Made by a program: the position numbers and the translations under genes | Notes under the pieces: generated by a model | What the model saw: the letters and a program-made list of their open reading frames with translations, nothing else | Databases searched by the model: none | Told to the model about the DNA's origin: nothing | Part shown: piece after piece, positions 8,901-18,232 of the stretch | Position numbering within the stretch: the stretch's first letter is position 1 | How the letters are laid out: each line of letters opens with the position of its first letter | Assembly (NCBI RefSeq): GCF_001938565.1 | Contig: NZ_MSYM01000007.1 | Span: 1 to 64,000, forward strand | From: Rhodoferax antarcticus ANT.BR | GTDB taxonomy: Bacteria; Pseudomonadota; Gammaproteobacteria; Burkholderiales; Burkholderiaceae_C | Reading direction: 5' to 3' | Length of the DNA stretch: 64,000 nucleotides

Positions 8901-10853
8901 GTGCACACCCGAATTGATGACCTGCACAGCCCCGGCGCCCGGCGCAACAAGGTGGTCAGCGCGTTTGACGCGGTGCGCCTGATCCACGACGGCGACACGG
9001 TGGCCACCGGCGGCTTTGTCGGCATCGGTTTTGCCGAAGAAATCGCCGTGGCCCTGGAGCAGCGCTTTGTGCAAACCGAAGCGCAGACCGGCCTGGGCGC
9101 CCCGCGCGACCTGACCTTGATCTACGCCGCCGGTCAGGGCGATGGCAAAACCCGCGGCCTGAATCACTTGGGCCATCTGGGCCTGGTGGCGCGGGTGATT
9201 GGCGGGCACTGGGGGTTGGTGCCTGCACTGCAGCAGTTGGCCATCGACAACCAGATTGAGGCCTATAACCTGCCGCAGGGCGTGATCACCCACCTGTTTC
9301 GCGACATTGCCGCTGGCAAGCCCGGCACCCTCACCCATGTGGGGCTGGACACTTTTGTGGACCCGATCCACGGTGGCGGCAAGATCAACGCGCGCACCAC
9401 CGCGGATCTGGTGCAGCGCATGACCATCGATGGGCGCGACTACCTGTTTTACAAGGCGCTGCCCATTAACGTGGGCATCATCCGCGCCACCACCGCTGAC
9501 CCGGACGGCAACCTGAGCATGGAGCGCGAAGCCCTGACGCTCGAAGCGCTGGCGATTGCCATGGCAGCGCGCAACAGCGGCGGCATCGTCATCGCCCAGG
9601 TAGAGCGGCTGGCCGAACGCAACACCCTGCACCCGCGCAGCGTCAAGGTGCCGGGTGTTCTGGTCGATGCGGTGGTGGTGGCCAGTGACCCGGCCCACCA
9701 CATGCAAACCTTCGTTGAGGCCTACAACCCCGCTTACTCGGGCGAAATCCGTGTGCCGGTGGACATGATGGAGCCCATGGAACTCAGCGCGCGCAAGGTG
9801 ATTGCCCGGCGCGCAGCGCTTGAATTGCGCCCCAACAGCGTGGTGAACCTGGGCATCGGCATGCCCGAGGGCGTGGCGACGGTAGCCACCGAAGAAAAAG
9901 TGTTTGACCTGCTGACTCTCACCGCCGAGCCGGGCGTGATTGGCGGCATCCCCGCCGGTGGCCTGAGCTTTGGCGCCGCCATCAACGCTCAGGCCGTGAT
10001 CGACCAGCCAAGCCAGTTTGATTTTTACGACGGCGGCGGGCTCGACGTGGCGTTTCTCGGGCTGGCGCAGGCCGACGCGCAGGGCAACCTGAATGTGAGC
10101 AAGTTTGGCGGGCGCCTGGCTGGCGCGGGCGGCTTCATCAACATCAGCCAGAACGCCAAGACGGTGGTGTTTGTTGGCACCTTCACCGCCGGTGAGCTGC
10201 TGACCCGCGTGGTGGAAGGCCGCTTGCAGATTGACAACGAAGGCACCCAGCGCAAGTTTGTGCAGCAGGTGGAGCACCGCACCTTTAGCGCGCGTGAAGC
10301 CATCCGGCGCGGCCAGCAGGTGCTGTATGTCACCGAGCGCTGCGTGCTGCGCCTGATTGGCAGCGTGGAGGCACCGTCGCTGGAACTCATCGAAATCGCG
10401 CCAGGCGCGGACCTGCAGCGCGACGTGCTGGCGCTGATGGACTTCGCCCCGGCGATCAGCCCGCACCTGAAGCTGATGGATGCCGCTCTCTTCAAACCCG
10501 GGCCGCTGGGCCTGCGCCAGCGCATGCTCAGCACGCCGCTGGCACAGCGCCTGGAGCTCGACGGCGGGCAACACCTGTTGTTCATCAATTTTGAGGGCCT
10601 GTCCATCAACAGCCTGGAGGACATCAGCAACATCCAGACGCAGGTGACCGATCTACTGCAACCGCTGGGCCACCGGGTGGCGGTGGTGGTGAATTACGAC
10701 AGCTTCACCATCCTGGCGCCGCTGTTTGACGCCTACTCGACCATGGTGCAGGGCCTGAAACGCCGCTTTTACAGCCGCGTCACACGCTACGGCACGGGCG
10801 GCTTTTTGAAGGCCCGCCTCGAGGTGGGCAACGGCAACGCGCCGATACCCTGA
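8901..10853 (+). CDS. family I acyl-CoA:acetate / 3-oxoacid CoA-transferase, YdiF-like
   Basis: 650 residues with a GTG start at 8901 preceded by AGGAG at 8890. It transfers CoA between short-chain acyl groups through a glutamyl-CoA intermediate. Two fused family I domains are seen: the N-terminal one with [13 protein letters not shown], the C-terminal one with the nucleophile region T-A-E343[15 protein letters not shown]. YdiF-type enzymes are ~530 residues. This one carries roughly 100 extra C-terminal residues (after about 545) with N-Y-D-S-F and a [11 protein letters not shown] end. It probably acts in propionate/acetate or butyrate metabolism, in the cytoplasm. Its promoter region is the remnant of uvrA, so before the island arrived it would have followed uvrA directly. 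Confidence 0.88.
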   Translation: MHTRIDDLHSPGARRNKVVSAFDAVRLIHDGDTVATGGFVGIGFAEEIAVALEQRFVQTEAQTGLGAPRDLTLIYAAGQGDGKTRGLNHLGHLGLVARVIGGHWGLVPALQQLAIDNQIEAYNLPQGVITHLFRDIAAGKPGTLTHVGLDTFVDPIHGGGKINARTTADLVQRMTIDGRDYLFYKALPINVGIIRATTADPDGNLSMEREALTLEALAIAMAARNSGGIVIAQVERLAERNTLHPRSVKVPGVLVDAVVVASDPAHHMQTFVEAYNPAYSGEIRVPVDMMEPMELSARKVIARRAALELRPNSVVNLGIGMPEGVATVATEEKVFDLLTLTAEPGVIGGIPAGGLSFGAAINAQAVIDQPSQFDFYDGGGLDVAFLGLAQADAQGNLNVSKFGGRLAGAGGFINISQNAKTVVFVGTFTAGELLTRVVEGRLQIDNEGTQRKFVQQVEHRTFSAREAIRRGQQVLYVTERCVLRLIGSVEAPSLELIEIAPGADLQRDVLALMDFAPAISPHLKLMDAALFKPGPLGLRQRMLSTPLAQRLELDGGQHLLFINFEGLSINSLEDISNIQTQVTDLLQPLGHRVAVVVNYDSFTILAPLFDAYSTMVQGLKRRFYSRVTRYGTGGFLKARLEVGNGNAPIP

Positions 10854-10936
10854 GTCTGTAGCGCAAGGCTAGTGGCTGAACGATTGGTCAATAAATTTCC
10901 CCGCCCCAAGGGGAGAGGAATAGACTCATCTTGATT

Positions 10937-10984
10937 AAATTGATAGCTACCAGCGCTTTATCTATAAGGTCTGGAGGCCAAAAC
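10937..10984 (+). repeat. dispersed Comamonad-type repeat, copy 1 (intergenic)
   Basis: Copy of the recurring element with cores ATAGCTACCAGCGC and CTATAAGGTCTGGAGGC, in sense orientation on the plus strand. It lies between the convergent CoA-transferase and pyrF genes. Confidence 0.85.
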
Positions 10985-11000
10985 GACTAATATTTCTGCT

Positions 11001-11035
11001 CGCCGCTGGGTGCATCACCGAGTGACCCAGCGGCG
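11001..11035. terminator. 11-bp perfect inverted repeat after pyrF stop
   Basis: CGCCGCTGGGT (11001-11011) pairs perfectly with ACCCAGCGGCG (11025-11035) around a 13-base loop, between convergent genes and 2 bp from the pyrF stop. There is no T-run on either side, so it may be a factor-dependent terminator or an RNA-stabilising hairpin rather than a classical intrinsic terminator. Confidence 0.45.
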
Positions 11036-11036
11036 C

Positions 11037-11894
11037 TCACGCCAGCAGCGCTGCCCGCAACACCTCACGCGTCTTGAGCGCCTCGCGCCGCGCGGCAGCC
11101 GCAAAGTCTTCGCCGCTGGAGGCGTACAAAATCGCTCGTGACGAGTTGACGATGATGGCACCGGTGGTCTCAGGCAGGCCATCGGCATCCATCTGGCCGC
11201 GCCAGCCCGCCTTGACTGTGGCCAGTGCATCACCGCCCTGCGCTCCCACACCGGGGATCAGCAGCGGCAAGGTCGGCGCCAACGCACGCACCCGCTCAAT
11301 CTCGCCGGGGTAGGTGGCGCCCACCACCAGGCCGAGCTGGCCGTTCAGGTTCCAGTGGCCTTGCGCCAGCTGCGCGATGTGCTCGTACAGCAGCGGCTCG
11401 CCAGCCACGCTGGCCAGGCGCTGGTTCTGAAAGTCGTCGCCACCGGGGTTGGAGGTTCTGCACAGCAAAAACGCGCCTTTGCCGTGGTGTTTGAGGTACG
11501 GCTGCACTGAGTCAAAACCCATGAACGGCGACAGCGTCACTGCATCTGCGCCATAGCGCTCAAAGGCCTCAATGGCGTATTGCTCGGCGGTGCTGCCAAT
11601 GTCGCCGCGTTTGGCGTCCAGAATCACCGGCACCTGGGGCGCTGCGCGGCGAATGTGGTTGATGAGCCGCTCCAACTGTTCCTCAGCGCGGTGCGCGGCA
11701 AAGTAAGCAATCTGCGGCTTGAAGGCGATCGTCAGTTCGGCCGTGGCATCGACAATGGCCGCGCAAAAGTCGAAGATTTTGCTGGCGTCACCCTTGAAGC
11801 GCTGGGGAAAGCGGGTGGGATCAGGGTCCAGGCCAACGCACAACAGGGACTGGTTTTGGCGCTCGGCGCGCTGGAGCATACTGGTGAAGTTCAT
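11037..11894 (-). CDS. pyrF: orotidine 5'-phosphate decarboxylase (type 2)
   Basis: Last step of de novo UMP synthesis: OMP to UMP plus CO2. It is 285 residues. The start at the ATG at 11894 (M-N-F-T-S-M-L) is preferred over an upstream in-frame start that adds 16 atypical residues. The catalytic signature [14 protein letters not shown] is present near residues 90-103, as are V-G-A-T-Y-P-G-E and [11 protein letters not shown] near 205-240. The length fits the long (type 2) bacterial form rather than the ~230-residue E. coli type. It is a single gene, convergent with the CoA-transferase and divergent from the CDF transporter. No regulatory element was recognised. Confidence 0.95.
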   Translation of the reverse strand: MNFTSMLQRAERQNQSLLCVGLDPDPTRFPQRFKGDASKIFDFCAAIVDATAELTIAFKPQIAYFAAHRAEEQLERLINHIRRAAPQVPVILDAKRGDIGSTAEQYAIEAFERYGADAVTLSPFMGFDSVQPYLKHHGKGAFLLCRTSNPGGDDFQNQRLASVAGEPLLYEHIAQLAQGHWNLNGQLGLVVGATYPGEIERVRALAPTLPLLIPGVGAQGGDALATVKAGWRGQMDADGLPETTGAIIVNSSRAILYASSGEDFAAAARREALKTREVLRAALLA

Positions 11895-12093
11895 ACCCGG
11901 ATTGTAAGAATCAACCCAGGACCGCCACACACCCGCAAGCACCTAAGACGCCCGACAAATACCCCCGTCAGTACACTTGATGCAACCTTGATCCAACGAC
12001 CCGTCACACAAAACACCTAAACTGCCCGCTTTTGCGGTGCTCACCACCTTCTTTGGCCCGCCAGCTTTGTTTTTTGGCGTTTCTTTGTCACCC

Positions 12094-13044
12094 ATGCAGC
12101 ACGATCCCATCTCCGAACACCAAGACCACCCGCAGTACACCGCCGCTGAGCGCGCGCAAGCGGCTTCGCGCAGCACCTGGGTCAGCGTCGGGGTGAACCT
12201 GGTGTTGACGGTGCTGCAGATCGTGGTTGGTGTGCTGAGCAAGTCGCAAGGCCTGATTGCCGACGGCATTCACACGCTGTCGGACCTGGTGGCGGATTTT
12301 GTGGTGCTGTTTGCCAACCACCACAGCCAGAAAGATGCGGACGCCCAACACCCCTACGGCCATCAGCGCTTTGAGACAGCCGCCTCACTGATCCTTGGCA
12401 TGCTGCTGTTTGCGGTGGGCGCGGGCATGTTGTGGTCGGCGGTGAGCAAACTGCAGGCACCCGACACGATTGCCACGGTGCATATTTCTGCCTTGTGGGT
12501 GGCGGCAGGGGCGCTAACCGCCAAGGAACTGCTGTTTCGCTACATGCTCAGGGTGGCCAAAAGGGTCAAGAGCAGCATGCTGGTGGCCAACGCCTGGCAC
12601 GCCCGCTCTGACGCGGCCTCGTCGCTGGTGGTGGGGGTAGGCATCATCGGCAACCTGGCAGGCTACCCGATCCTGGACCCGATTGCGGCCGCCATCGTGG
12701 GTTTCATGGTGCTGCGCATGGGCTGGAGCTTTGGCTGGAACGCCATGCACGACCTGACCGACCGGGCGGTGGACGACACCGAGGTGCAAGCCATCCGTCA
12801 GACCCTGCTCGATACCCCGGGGGTGAGCGGCGTGCACGATGTGCGCACCCGCAAAATGGGCGACATGATTGTGGTGGACGCACATCTGGAGGTGCTGGCC
12901 ACCCTCACCGTGGAGCAGGCGCATGACATTACCGTGGCGGCGCAACGGCGGGTCACGCAGCACCACCGGGTGCTGCACCTGTTGACCCACGTCGACCCGT
13001 ACCACCGGCCGGATCTCGACCACACCCAGGCCATCCTGCCCTGA
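12094..13044 (+). CDS. cation diffusion facilitator (FieF/MamB-like) metal efflux protein
   Basis: Inner-membrane divalent metal/proton antiporter, 316 residues. The ATG at 12094 was chosen; the upstream in-frame extension to 12037 is not conserved in character. Two metal-site motifs of CDF proteins are visible: A-D-G-I-H-T-L-S-D near residue 67 in helix 2, where many members have DxxxD and here His replaces the first Asp, and A-W-H-A-R-S-D near residue 168 in helix 5. The Y-G-H-Q-R-F-E-T region follows helix 2. A soluble C-terminal dimerisation domain ends with H-L-L-T-H-V-D-P. The H/D pattern suggests zinc or iron/zinc rather than manganese, but this is inference. It is convergent with the uracil-DNA glycosylase gene with only 15 bp between. 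Confidence 0.92.
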   Translation: MQHDPISEHQDHPQYTAAERAQAASRSTWVSVGVNLVLTVLQIVVGVLSKSQGLIADGIHTLSDLVADFVVLFANHHSQKDADAQHPYGHQRFETAASLILGMLLFAVGAGMLWSAVSKLQAPDTIATVHISALWVAAGALTAKELLFRYMLRVAKRVKSSMLVANAWHARSDAASSLVVGVGIIGNLAGYPILDPIAAAIVGFMVLRMGWSFGWNAMHDLTDRAVDDTEVQAIRQTLLDTPGVSGVHDVRTRKMGDMIVVDAHLEVLATLTVEQAHDITVAAQRRVTQHHRVLHLLTHVDPYHRPDLDHTQAILP

Positions 13045-13059
13045 GCAAGCTGGCTTGAC

Positions 13060-14115
13060 TCAAAGCTGCGCTGCCGGGCCGCGCGCCACGTCAAGGGCCA
13101 GGCACAAGTCTTCCCAGGCGCGGGCTTTGTCGGGGGCATTGCGCAGCAGGTAGGTGGGCGGATAAGTCACCACCACCGGCACGCCCTGGTAGTGCCAAAC
13201 CTGGCCGCGCAGCTTGCCCAGCGGCAGTTTCAGACCCTGCGGATGGTCAACACTCAGCAGCACCTGCATCGCCAGACGGCCCATGGCCAGAATCACTTTG
13301 GGCTGCACCAGCGCAATTTCGCGGCACAGGTAGTGCGCGCAGGCCGCCAGCGCCTGTGCATCGGGCGCGGTAGGCACAGCCGGGCGGCATTTCAGCACCA
13401 GACTCAGGTAGGCGGTGTGGGCTGGGTCGTGTGGCTCGCCGGGCGGCGTATCAGGTAGATGGCGTCTGACGCCGACTGCCTTGAGCATGTTGTCCAGCAG
13501 CAGCCCAGCGTCCTGCACAAACGGCGCACCGGCTCGCTCCTGCGCGTCGTCGGGCGGCTCGCCGAGCACCAGCCAGTGGGCACGCAGCTGCTCTGGTGGG
13601 GCCGCCAGCACCGGCGTTTGCCGCCCCAAGCACATGCTGCAGGCCTGACAGGTGGCAACACTCTCGGCCAAGGCCGGCCACTCCATTTGCGCGATGCCAG
13701 CGGCCAACGGCATCACGATGGCAGGCGCGGGCCCGCGCGCTGTCGGTGGCTGGCGTGGCGGCGATGGCGATGCCTGCGTCGATGTAGATGCCGATGTGGA
13801 TGGCGCCTGTTGTTGCTCGGCGGACCGGGACTGGGTTGCGGCTGAACGGCTGGTCAACGCCTCAGCCTTGAGTAGGCTGGGTGCCGAGGCGGATGAAGCG
13901 GATGAGGAATTTGCAAGTTTTTGGCCTGCAGCCCTTATGGAATGAGCGGTAGCAGCTACATCCTCAATAGCGTTCTGGCGGTCGCTATCCGCCTGCAGAT
14001 TGGCGGCGGCAACTGCGTCCAACGCAGCATCCGGTGCGGCGCTGGCAGGCCACCAGACGTGCACGCCCATCTCGGCCAGCATGGCACGTTGACGGGTGTC
14101 CAGATCAAGACGCAT
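13060..14115 (-). CDS. uracil-DNA glycosylase, family 4/5 iron-sulfur type
   Basis: Removes uracil from DNA in base-excision repair. It is 351 residues from the ATG at 14115; an in-frame GTG/ATG extension to 14169 nearly touches rimI. The C-terminal ~200 residues are the glycosylase: cysteines C-Q-A-C-S-M-C near 160, G-E-P-P-D-D-A-Q-E near 190, G-A-P-F-V-Q-D-A-G-L-L-L-D near 203, L-K-C-R-P near 245, C-A-H-Y-L-C-R-E near 263 and a late H-P region here written as T-Y-P-P-T-Y-L-L. The four-cysteine set would hold a 4Fe-4S cluster. The N-terminal half is a low-complexity Ala/Ser/Thr linker, partly encoded by one copy of the dispersed repeat. The tsaB-rimI-udg order on one strand is usual in this family of bacteria. 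Confidence 0.88.
   Translation of the reverse strand: MRLDLDTRQRAMLAEMGVHVWWPASAAPDAALDAVAAANLQADSDRQNAIEDVAATAHSIRAAGQKLANSSSASSASAPSLLKAEALTSRSAATQSRSAEQQQAPSTSASTSTQASPSPPRQPPTARGPAPAIVMPLAAGIAQMEWPALAESVATCQACSMCLGRQTPVLAAPPEQLRAHWLVLGEPPDDAQERAGAPFVQDAGLLLDNMLKAVGVRRHLPDTPPGEPHDPAHTAYLSLVLKCRPAVPTAPDAQALAACAHYLCREIALVQPKVILAMGRLAMQVLLSVDHPQGLKLPLGKLRGQVWHYQGVPVVVTYPPTYLLRNAPDKARAWEDLCLALDVARGPAAQL
13926..13975 (-). repeat. dispersed repeat, copy inside uracil-DNA glycosylase gene
   Basis: Antisense to the plus strand and sense to the gene: cores GTAGCTGCTACCGC and CCATAAGGGCTGCAGG. Read in frame it encodes V-A-A-T-A-H-S-I-R-A-A-G within the linker, the same reading phase as the copies in the EamA gene and tsaC. 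Confidence 0.75.
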
Positions 14116-14172
14116 GGGCTGATTTTCACCGACTCGGTGCAAGCGGGCGGGCTGGGCACGCCAGGGCACCCA

Positions 14173-14643
14173 TTAATTGAGCTTCAGGCTCATCACCAGC
14201 GCATCTTCGCGCTGGCCGTTACTGGCCGGGTAATAGTGCTTGCGCACGCCCACTTGGCGAAAACCGTGCGCCTGGTAGACCTGCACCGCACGGCTGTTGC
14301 TGGCGCGGGACTCCAGCCAGACCCATTGCAGCCCCTTGCCGCGCGCCCACAGCACCAGCGCATCCAGCAGCACCAGCGCCCAGCCCTGGCGCTGGTGGCT
14401 GGGGGCCACCGCAAGATTGAGCAGATGTGCCTCTTCAAAGCCCGGCATGGCGACAAAGTAGCCCAGCAGGGTGTCGTCCGCCATCAGCAGTTGCGCCTGG
14501 TAGCCCCCGGCCAGGCAGTCGGAAAAGTGCTTGCGCTGCCACGGGTGCGGGTAAGCCTGCAGCTCCAGCGCCAGCACCGCATCCAGATCAGACTCGCGCA
14601 TCGGCTCCAGGCGGGCCTCGATGGGTTTGAGCAATGCGTTCAT
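14173..14643 (-). CDS. rimI: ribosomal protein S18-alanine N-acetyltransferase
   Basis: GNAT acetyltransferase that acetylates the N-terminal alanine of ribosomal protein S18. It is 156 residues from the ATG at 14643, which overlaps the tsaB stop by four bases (ATGA), so it is translationally coupled. The acetyl-CoA site has V-A-P-S-H-Q-R-Q-G-W-A-L-V-L-L, with the R/Q-x-x-G-x-G/A pattern degenerate at the last Gly (W-A). The late signature L-E-S-R-A-S-N-S-R-A-V-Q-V-Y-Q-A-H-G-F is typical of RimI, as is the R-K-H-Y-Y-P segment. Position after tsaB supports the identity over other GNAT enzymes. Confidence 0.92.
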   Translation of the reverse strand: MNALLKPIEARLEPMRESDLDAVLALELQAYPHPWQRKHFSDCLAGGYQAQLLMADDTLLGYFVAMPGFEEAHLLNLAVAPSHQRQGWALVLLDALVLWARGKGLQWVWLESRASNSRAVQVYQAHGFRQVGVRKHYYPASNGQREDALVMSLKLN

Positions 14644-15338
14644 ACGGCAGCCTTGGCGGCAGCGCGTTCCAGCGTGGTTTGCGCCACCTTGTCGCGAAGG
14701 TAGGTGGGCAAGGCCTGATCTGCCCGCACCGCGCCACCAGCGGCCAGCAGCTTGGGTGCCAGCCGCAGCATGGCGGTGGCGGTGGGCAGCGCCAGCAGGC
14801 GCAGCCCCGGGCCGTCTGGCAGGCGCGCGCCATAGGCGGCAAACACGTTGCCAGCCAGCATGCCGCTGCCATCCCACCCCAAGTTTTCAGGCTTAATCAG
14901 GCTGTAGCCCTCGTGCTGCTTCCACAGTCCGCTCTCAAATAAATAGCTCGCGGCGTACATCTCGTCCATGCGTGCATCCAGCAGGGCGGTGACGGCACAC
15001 GGGTCGGCCTCGCCGCTTTGAAAGCGCGCCTCTTCGGCCACCGCCAGCAAGGTGTCCACCGGCAGCACCGGCACGCCCGCGCCAAAAGCCAGCCCCTGCG
15101 CTACCGAGCAGGCGGTGCGCAAGCCGGTGAATGAGCCCGGCCCGGCGCCAAACACAATCGCGTCAAGCTCGCCAAACTGCAATTGCGCCTGCGCCATCAG
15201 TCGTTGAATGTCGGGAATCAGGTGGGTGGAGCTGCGTGCGCCACCCGGCGCTGTGTGCTGCCACGGCGCACCCACACCGCGGCGCTGCACGGCGATTGAC
15301 ATCTGTTCGGTGCTGGTGTCCAAGGCGAGCAAGTTCAT
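14640..15338 (-). CDS. tsaB: tRNA threonylcarbamoyladenosine biosynthesis protein TsaB
   Basis: Partner of TsaD/TsaE in forming t6A37 on ANN-decoding tRNAs. It is 232 residues from the ATG at 15338; a TTG two codons upstream is the alternative. It begins M-N-L-L-A-L-D-T-S-T, the ASKHA phosphate-1 motif, and continues with H-L-I-P-D-I-Q-R-L, then G-A-G-P-G-S-F-T-G-L-R near residues 67-77, the diagnostic TsaB motif, and R-M-D-E-M-Y-A near 120. It is followed by rimI and a uracil-DNA glycosylase gene on the same strand, the usual betaproteobacterial arrangement. tsaC lies 5 kb away in the same window. Confidence 0.96.
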   Translation of the reverse strand: MNLLALDTSTEQMSIAVQRRGVGAPWQHTAPGGARSSTHLIPDIQRLMAQAQLQFGELDAIVFGAGPGSFTGLRTACSVAQGLAFGAGVPVLPVDTLLAVAEEARFQSGEADPCAVTALLDARMDEMYAASYLFESGLWKQHEGYSLIKPENLGWDGSGMLAGNVFAAYGARLPDGPGLRLLALPTATAMLRLAPKLLAAGGAVRADQALPTYLRDKVAQTTLERAAAKAAV

Positions 15339-15380
15339 AGCCAACGCCTTGCCATCAGCCTACTTGTCTCATGTTGACAT

Positions 15381-15436
15381 TTATAAGCCAAATCAGCCTC
15401 CAGCCCTTACAGTAGCTGCGCTAACAGCTATTCTTT
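15381..15436 (-). repeat. dispersed repeat, copy forming the EamA C-terminus
   Basis: Sense on the minus strand: cores ATAGCTGTTAGCGC and TGTAAGGGCTGGAGGC. The last codons of the EamA gene and its TGA stop lie inside it (I-A-V-S-A-A-T-V-R-A-G-G, stop), so the element has supplied a new C-terminus. Confidence 0.9.
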
Positions 15437-16424
15437 GCGGAGCAACTGGGAACGTCGCCCGCACACCAAACAAAATACCGCCGGTGACCAGCAGCAGCCC
15501 CACCGCCAGATTCCAGTGCAGCGGCTCGCCCAGCAGCAGCACAGCACCCAATGCCGAGAGGCCCGGCACCAGGGCGGTGATCATGGTCGAGCGCACCGGG
15601 CCAAAGTGGCGGATCATCTGGGTGAAGGTCACCCCGGAGATCACCACCGAGCCCCAGCCCTGAAACATGGCCTGGAACGCCAGATCTGCCAGGGGCGCAT
15701 GAAAGAGGTTGGATTTGACGATGCCAGTCAGCGCCAGCGCGGTGTAGGTGGGCAGGTAGGTGATGCAGGCCAGGGTGGTGATGGCGATGGTGGCGCGCAC
15801 CGCGTCAAGCTTGTAGTGCCGCGCCAGCACGCTGTAGACCGCCCAGCACATGGCGGCCGTCATGAACAACACGTCACCCAACCAGACCGAACCACCATCA
15901 AACGCCCGCAGCAGGCTTGCGCCCCCCACCAGCACATCGCCCAACACAATCAGCGCCAGACCCAGCGCCCGCGCGGGCGTGATGCGCTCGCGCAGCAGCC
16001 ACATCGCCAGCAGTGCGGTCCACAATGGCAAGCTGCCCGGCATCAGCACCGAGGCGTGCAGCGCGGGCGCATGCACAAAACCGCTGTAAGCCAGCAAGGC
16101 GTACAGCAGCCCGCCAAACAAACCCAGCTTGAAGGTGATGTGGGCAGGCAAAGGCGACAAACGCAGCCAGGAGGCACCGATGATGCCGCGCGCACGGTCC
16201 TGGCGCACCAGCCAGGCGCCCCAAGGCAGCAGGATCAGGCTGGCGCCCAGAATGCGGCAATAGGCAATGTCAAACGGGGTGAGCAAGCCGCCGCGCGCCG
16301 GGTCGTTGGAGGCGCGGGCCACCAAAATGAACGAGGTCCAGACCAGCACCGTGACAAAAGCGGCAGCCATGCCCACCGCGCGGGGGGAAAACCGCGCAAG
16401 AAGAGGGTGGTGGGAATCAGGCAT
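15393..16424 (-). CDS. EamA/DMT family transporter
   Basis: Inner-membrane protein of the drug/metabolite transporter superfamily, 343 residues from the ATG at 16424. It has two EamA repeats with about ten hydrophobic helices. The first starts A-A-F-V-T-V-L-V-W-T-S-F-I-L-V-A-R; each repeat ends in a helix with the P-x-x-A/G pattern (M-P-G-S-L-P-L-W-T-A-L and L-V-P-G-L-S-A-L-G-A-V). Such proteins export metabolites, amino acids or purines, and the substrate is unknown here. The final 13 codons and the stop come from a dispersed-repeat copy, so the tail is probably not ancestral. Upstream is the HD-GYP gene on the same strand (54 bp away). Confidence 0.9.
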   Translation of the reverse strand: MPDSHHPLLARFSPRAVGMAAAFVTVLVWTSFILVARASNDPARGGLLTPFDIAYCRILGASLILLPWGAWLVRQDRARGIIGASWLRLSPLPAHITFKLGLFGGLLYALLAYSGFVHAPALHASVLMPGSLPLWTALLAMWLLRERITPARALGLALIVLGDVLVGGASLLRAFDGGSVWLGDVLFMTAAMCWAVYSVLARHYKLDAVRATIAITTLACITYLPTYTALALTGIVKSNLFHAPLADLAFQAMFQGWGSVVISGVTFTQMIRHFGPVRSTMITALVPGLSALGAVLLLGEPLHWNLAVGLLLVTGGILFGVRATFPVAPQRIAVSAATVRAGG

Positions 16425-16478
16425 AGCCGAGATTATCGGGGGCCGGGCTGCGGTTTTGATGCCCAGAGGGGCAGAGGG

Positions 16479-18104
16479 TCAGCAGGGCACCTCGTCGAGC
16501 TGCTCGGCATTCAAAAACTGCTCCCCGTAGCGGCGGTACACCTGTTGCTGGACAAACACATCGTGCAAATCCGGGTCAATGTGCCCGTCGTCGCGAAACT
16601 CTTTCAGGATACGCATGGCCTGCGACAGCTTCATGCCCGACTTGTAGGGCCGATCGCGCGCGGTGAGCGCTTCAAAAATATCGGCAATGCCCATGATGCG
16701 CGCCTGCACCGACATCTGCTGGCGCGTCAGGCCCTTGGGGTAGCCCCGGCCGTCCATGCGTTCGTGGTGGCCTGCGGCGAATTCGGGCACATTTTTCAGG
16801 TGCTGCGGCCAAGGCAGCTTTTCCAGCATCTTGATGGTGGCGACGATGTGGTGGTTGACAATTTCGCGCTCGGCGGCGGTCAACGTGCCCTTGTGGATGC
16901 ACAGGTTTTCCATCTCGTCGGCCGACAAAAAATTGGCCTGCACGCTGTCAGGGTTGCGCCACTGGTTGCTGGTACCTATGGCATTGACGCGCGCCACATC
17001 GGCGTCCGACATGCCCTCGCTGCCCATGTTGGCGCGGTGCAAAAAATCGCGGTCGTCATCCACAGCCGCTTGGCGGGCGCGGCAACGCGCCATCAGGTCG
17101 GTCTCGGCATGCACATCCAGCGGCGCGCGGAGGTCGAGTTGCTGGCGCAGCGCGGCGATTTCTTCGTCGCGCTTGAGCACTTCAAAGCGGGTGTCGATGA
17201 CACCCATGCGGTCATACAAAGTGTGCAGCTTGGTGGCTTTGTCCACCACATGCACTGGCGTGGTGACCTTGCCACAATCGTGCAGCAGCCCGGCGATTTT
17301 CAGCTCATAGCGATCCTTGTCGCTCAGATGGAAGTCCGCCAGCGGGCCGGTGGTGGTGCGATCAACGGCTTCGGCAAGCATCATGGTCAGGACCGGCACG
17401 CGCTGACAGTGCTTGCCGGTATAGGGCGATTTTTCGTCGATGGCCAGGTTGATCAGCCCGATAAAAGATTCAAACAACGCTTCGAGCTGGGTTACGAGCA
17501 TCCGGTTGCTCAGCGCAATGGCCGCCTGCGAGGCAAGCGACTCCACCAGGCGCTGATCAGCATCTGAAAACGCCTGCACCGCATGGCTATCGGGCGCCTG
17601 CGCGTTGATCAGCTGCAAGACACCAATGGTTTTGCCGTCATGGTCGCGCATCGGCACGGTCAAAAACGATTTGGAGCGGTAGCCAATACGCGCGTCAAAC
17701 ACATGTGTGCCAGAGAAGTCAAACGCATCGGTTTGGCTGTAGACATCTTCGACATTGACCGTGACACCATGAATGGCCGCATAGGCCGCTACCAGATGGT
17801 CATTGGGCTGACCCGCCTCGGTCACCAGTTTGACATCGGGAAAATCCATCGGTTGGCCCGAAGTGCCGCCCATGACGATCTGCAGCGAATCGGTGCGCAA
17901 GATCTCAAAACGCAGCGTCTGGCCATCTTCCAGCATGCGGTAAAGAGTGCCACCGTCGGCATGGGTGATGGTTTTGGCAGCCAGCAGAATTTGCTCCAGC
18001 AGCCGGGTGATGTCGCGCTCGCCCGACAGCGAGGCGCCAATGGCATTGAGCTGCTCCAGCCGCCTGAGCAGCCCCTGGACGGTGTTGAACGCGTTGTTCT
18101 GCAT
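16479..18104 (-). CDS. GAF / HD-GYP cyclic-di-GMP phosphodiesterase
   Basis: 541 residues, cytoplasmic. Residues ~10-200 form a GAF sensor domain (I-L-L-A-A-K-T-I-T-H-A-D-G-G-T-L-Y-R, later V-P-M-R-D-H-D-G-K-T-I-G-V-L-Q-L). Residues ~225-530 form an HD-GYP hydrolase with G-K-H-C-Q-R-V, the metal-binding L-L-H-D-C-G-K-V pair, N-H-H-I, and H-H-E-R-M-D-G-R-G-Y-P near 445, the GYP loop itself being intact. An insertion of about 110 residues separates the HD from the HHE motif, as in several Comamonadaceae members. The expected activity is hydrolysis of c-di-GMP to pGpG or GMP, gated by a small-molecule or redox signal at the GAF domain. It is divergent from dacB across a 128-bp gap. Confidence 0.93.
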   Translation of the reverse strand: MQNNAFNTVQGLLRRLEQLNAIGASLSGERDITRLLEQILLAAKTITHADGGTLYRMLEDGQTLRFEILRTDSLQIVMGGTSGQPMDFPDVKLVTEAGQPNDHLVAAYAAIHGVTVNVEDVYSQTDAFDFSGTHVFDARIGYRSKSFLTVPMRDHDGKTIGVLQLINAQAPDSHAVQAFSDADQRLVESLASQAAIALSNRMLVTQLEALFESFIGLINLAIDEKSPYTGKHCQRVPVLTMMLAEAVDRTTTGPLADFHLSDKDRYELKIAGLLHDCGKVTTPVHVVDKATKLHTLYDRMGVIDTRFEVLKRDEEIAALRQQLDLRAPLDVHAETDLMARCRARQAAVDDDRDFLHRANMGSEGMSDADVARVNAIGTSNQWRNPDSVQANFLSADEMENLCIHKGTLTAAEREIVNHHIVATIKMLEKLPWPQHLKNVPEFAAGHHERMDGRGYPKGLTRQQMSVQARIMGIADIFEALTARDRPYKSGMKLSQAMRILKEFRDDGHIDPDLHDVFVQQQVYRRYGEQFLNAEQLDEVPC

Positions 18105-18232
18105 GGTGTCCCTGAGTCGGTTGCTGCTGCGGTGGTGTCAGAGGTTTCATTCTGGCATGCCACCCTGCAGGTGGCAACCGCGCTGGGCAGCGCTGCGAGT
18201 AGGCACGCGCTGTGGCCCCGGATAATCCCGCC

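Noticed and set aside
8856..10574. 572-codon minus-strand frame opposite the CoA-transferase
   Set aside because: Antisense shadow with no domain and His/Gln-rich composition.
15435..17567. 710-codon open frame on the plus strand opposite the EamA and HD-GYP genes
   Set aside because: Full-length antisense shadow of two well-supported genes; composition is His/Gln/Arg-rich, a sign of the complementary frame of GC-rich coding DNA.
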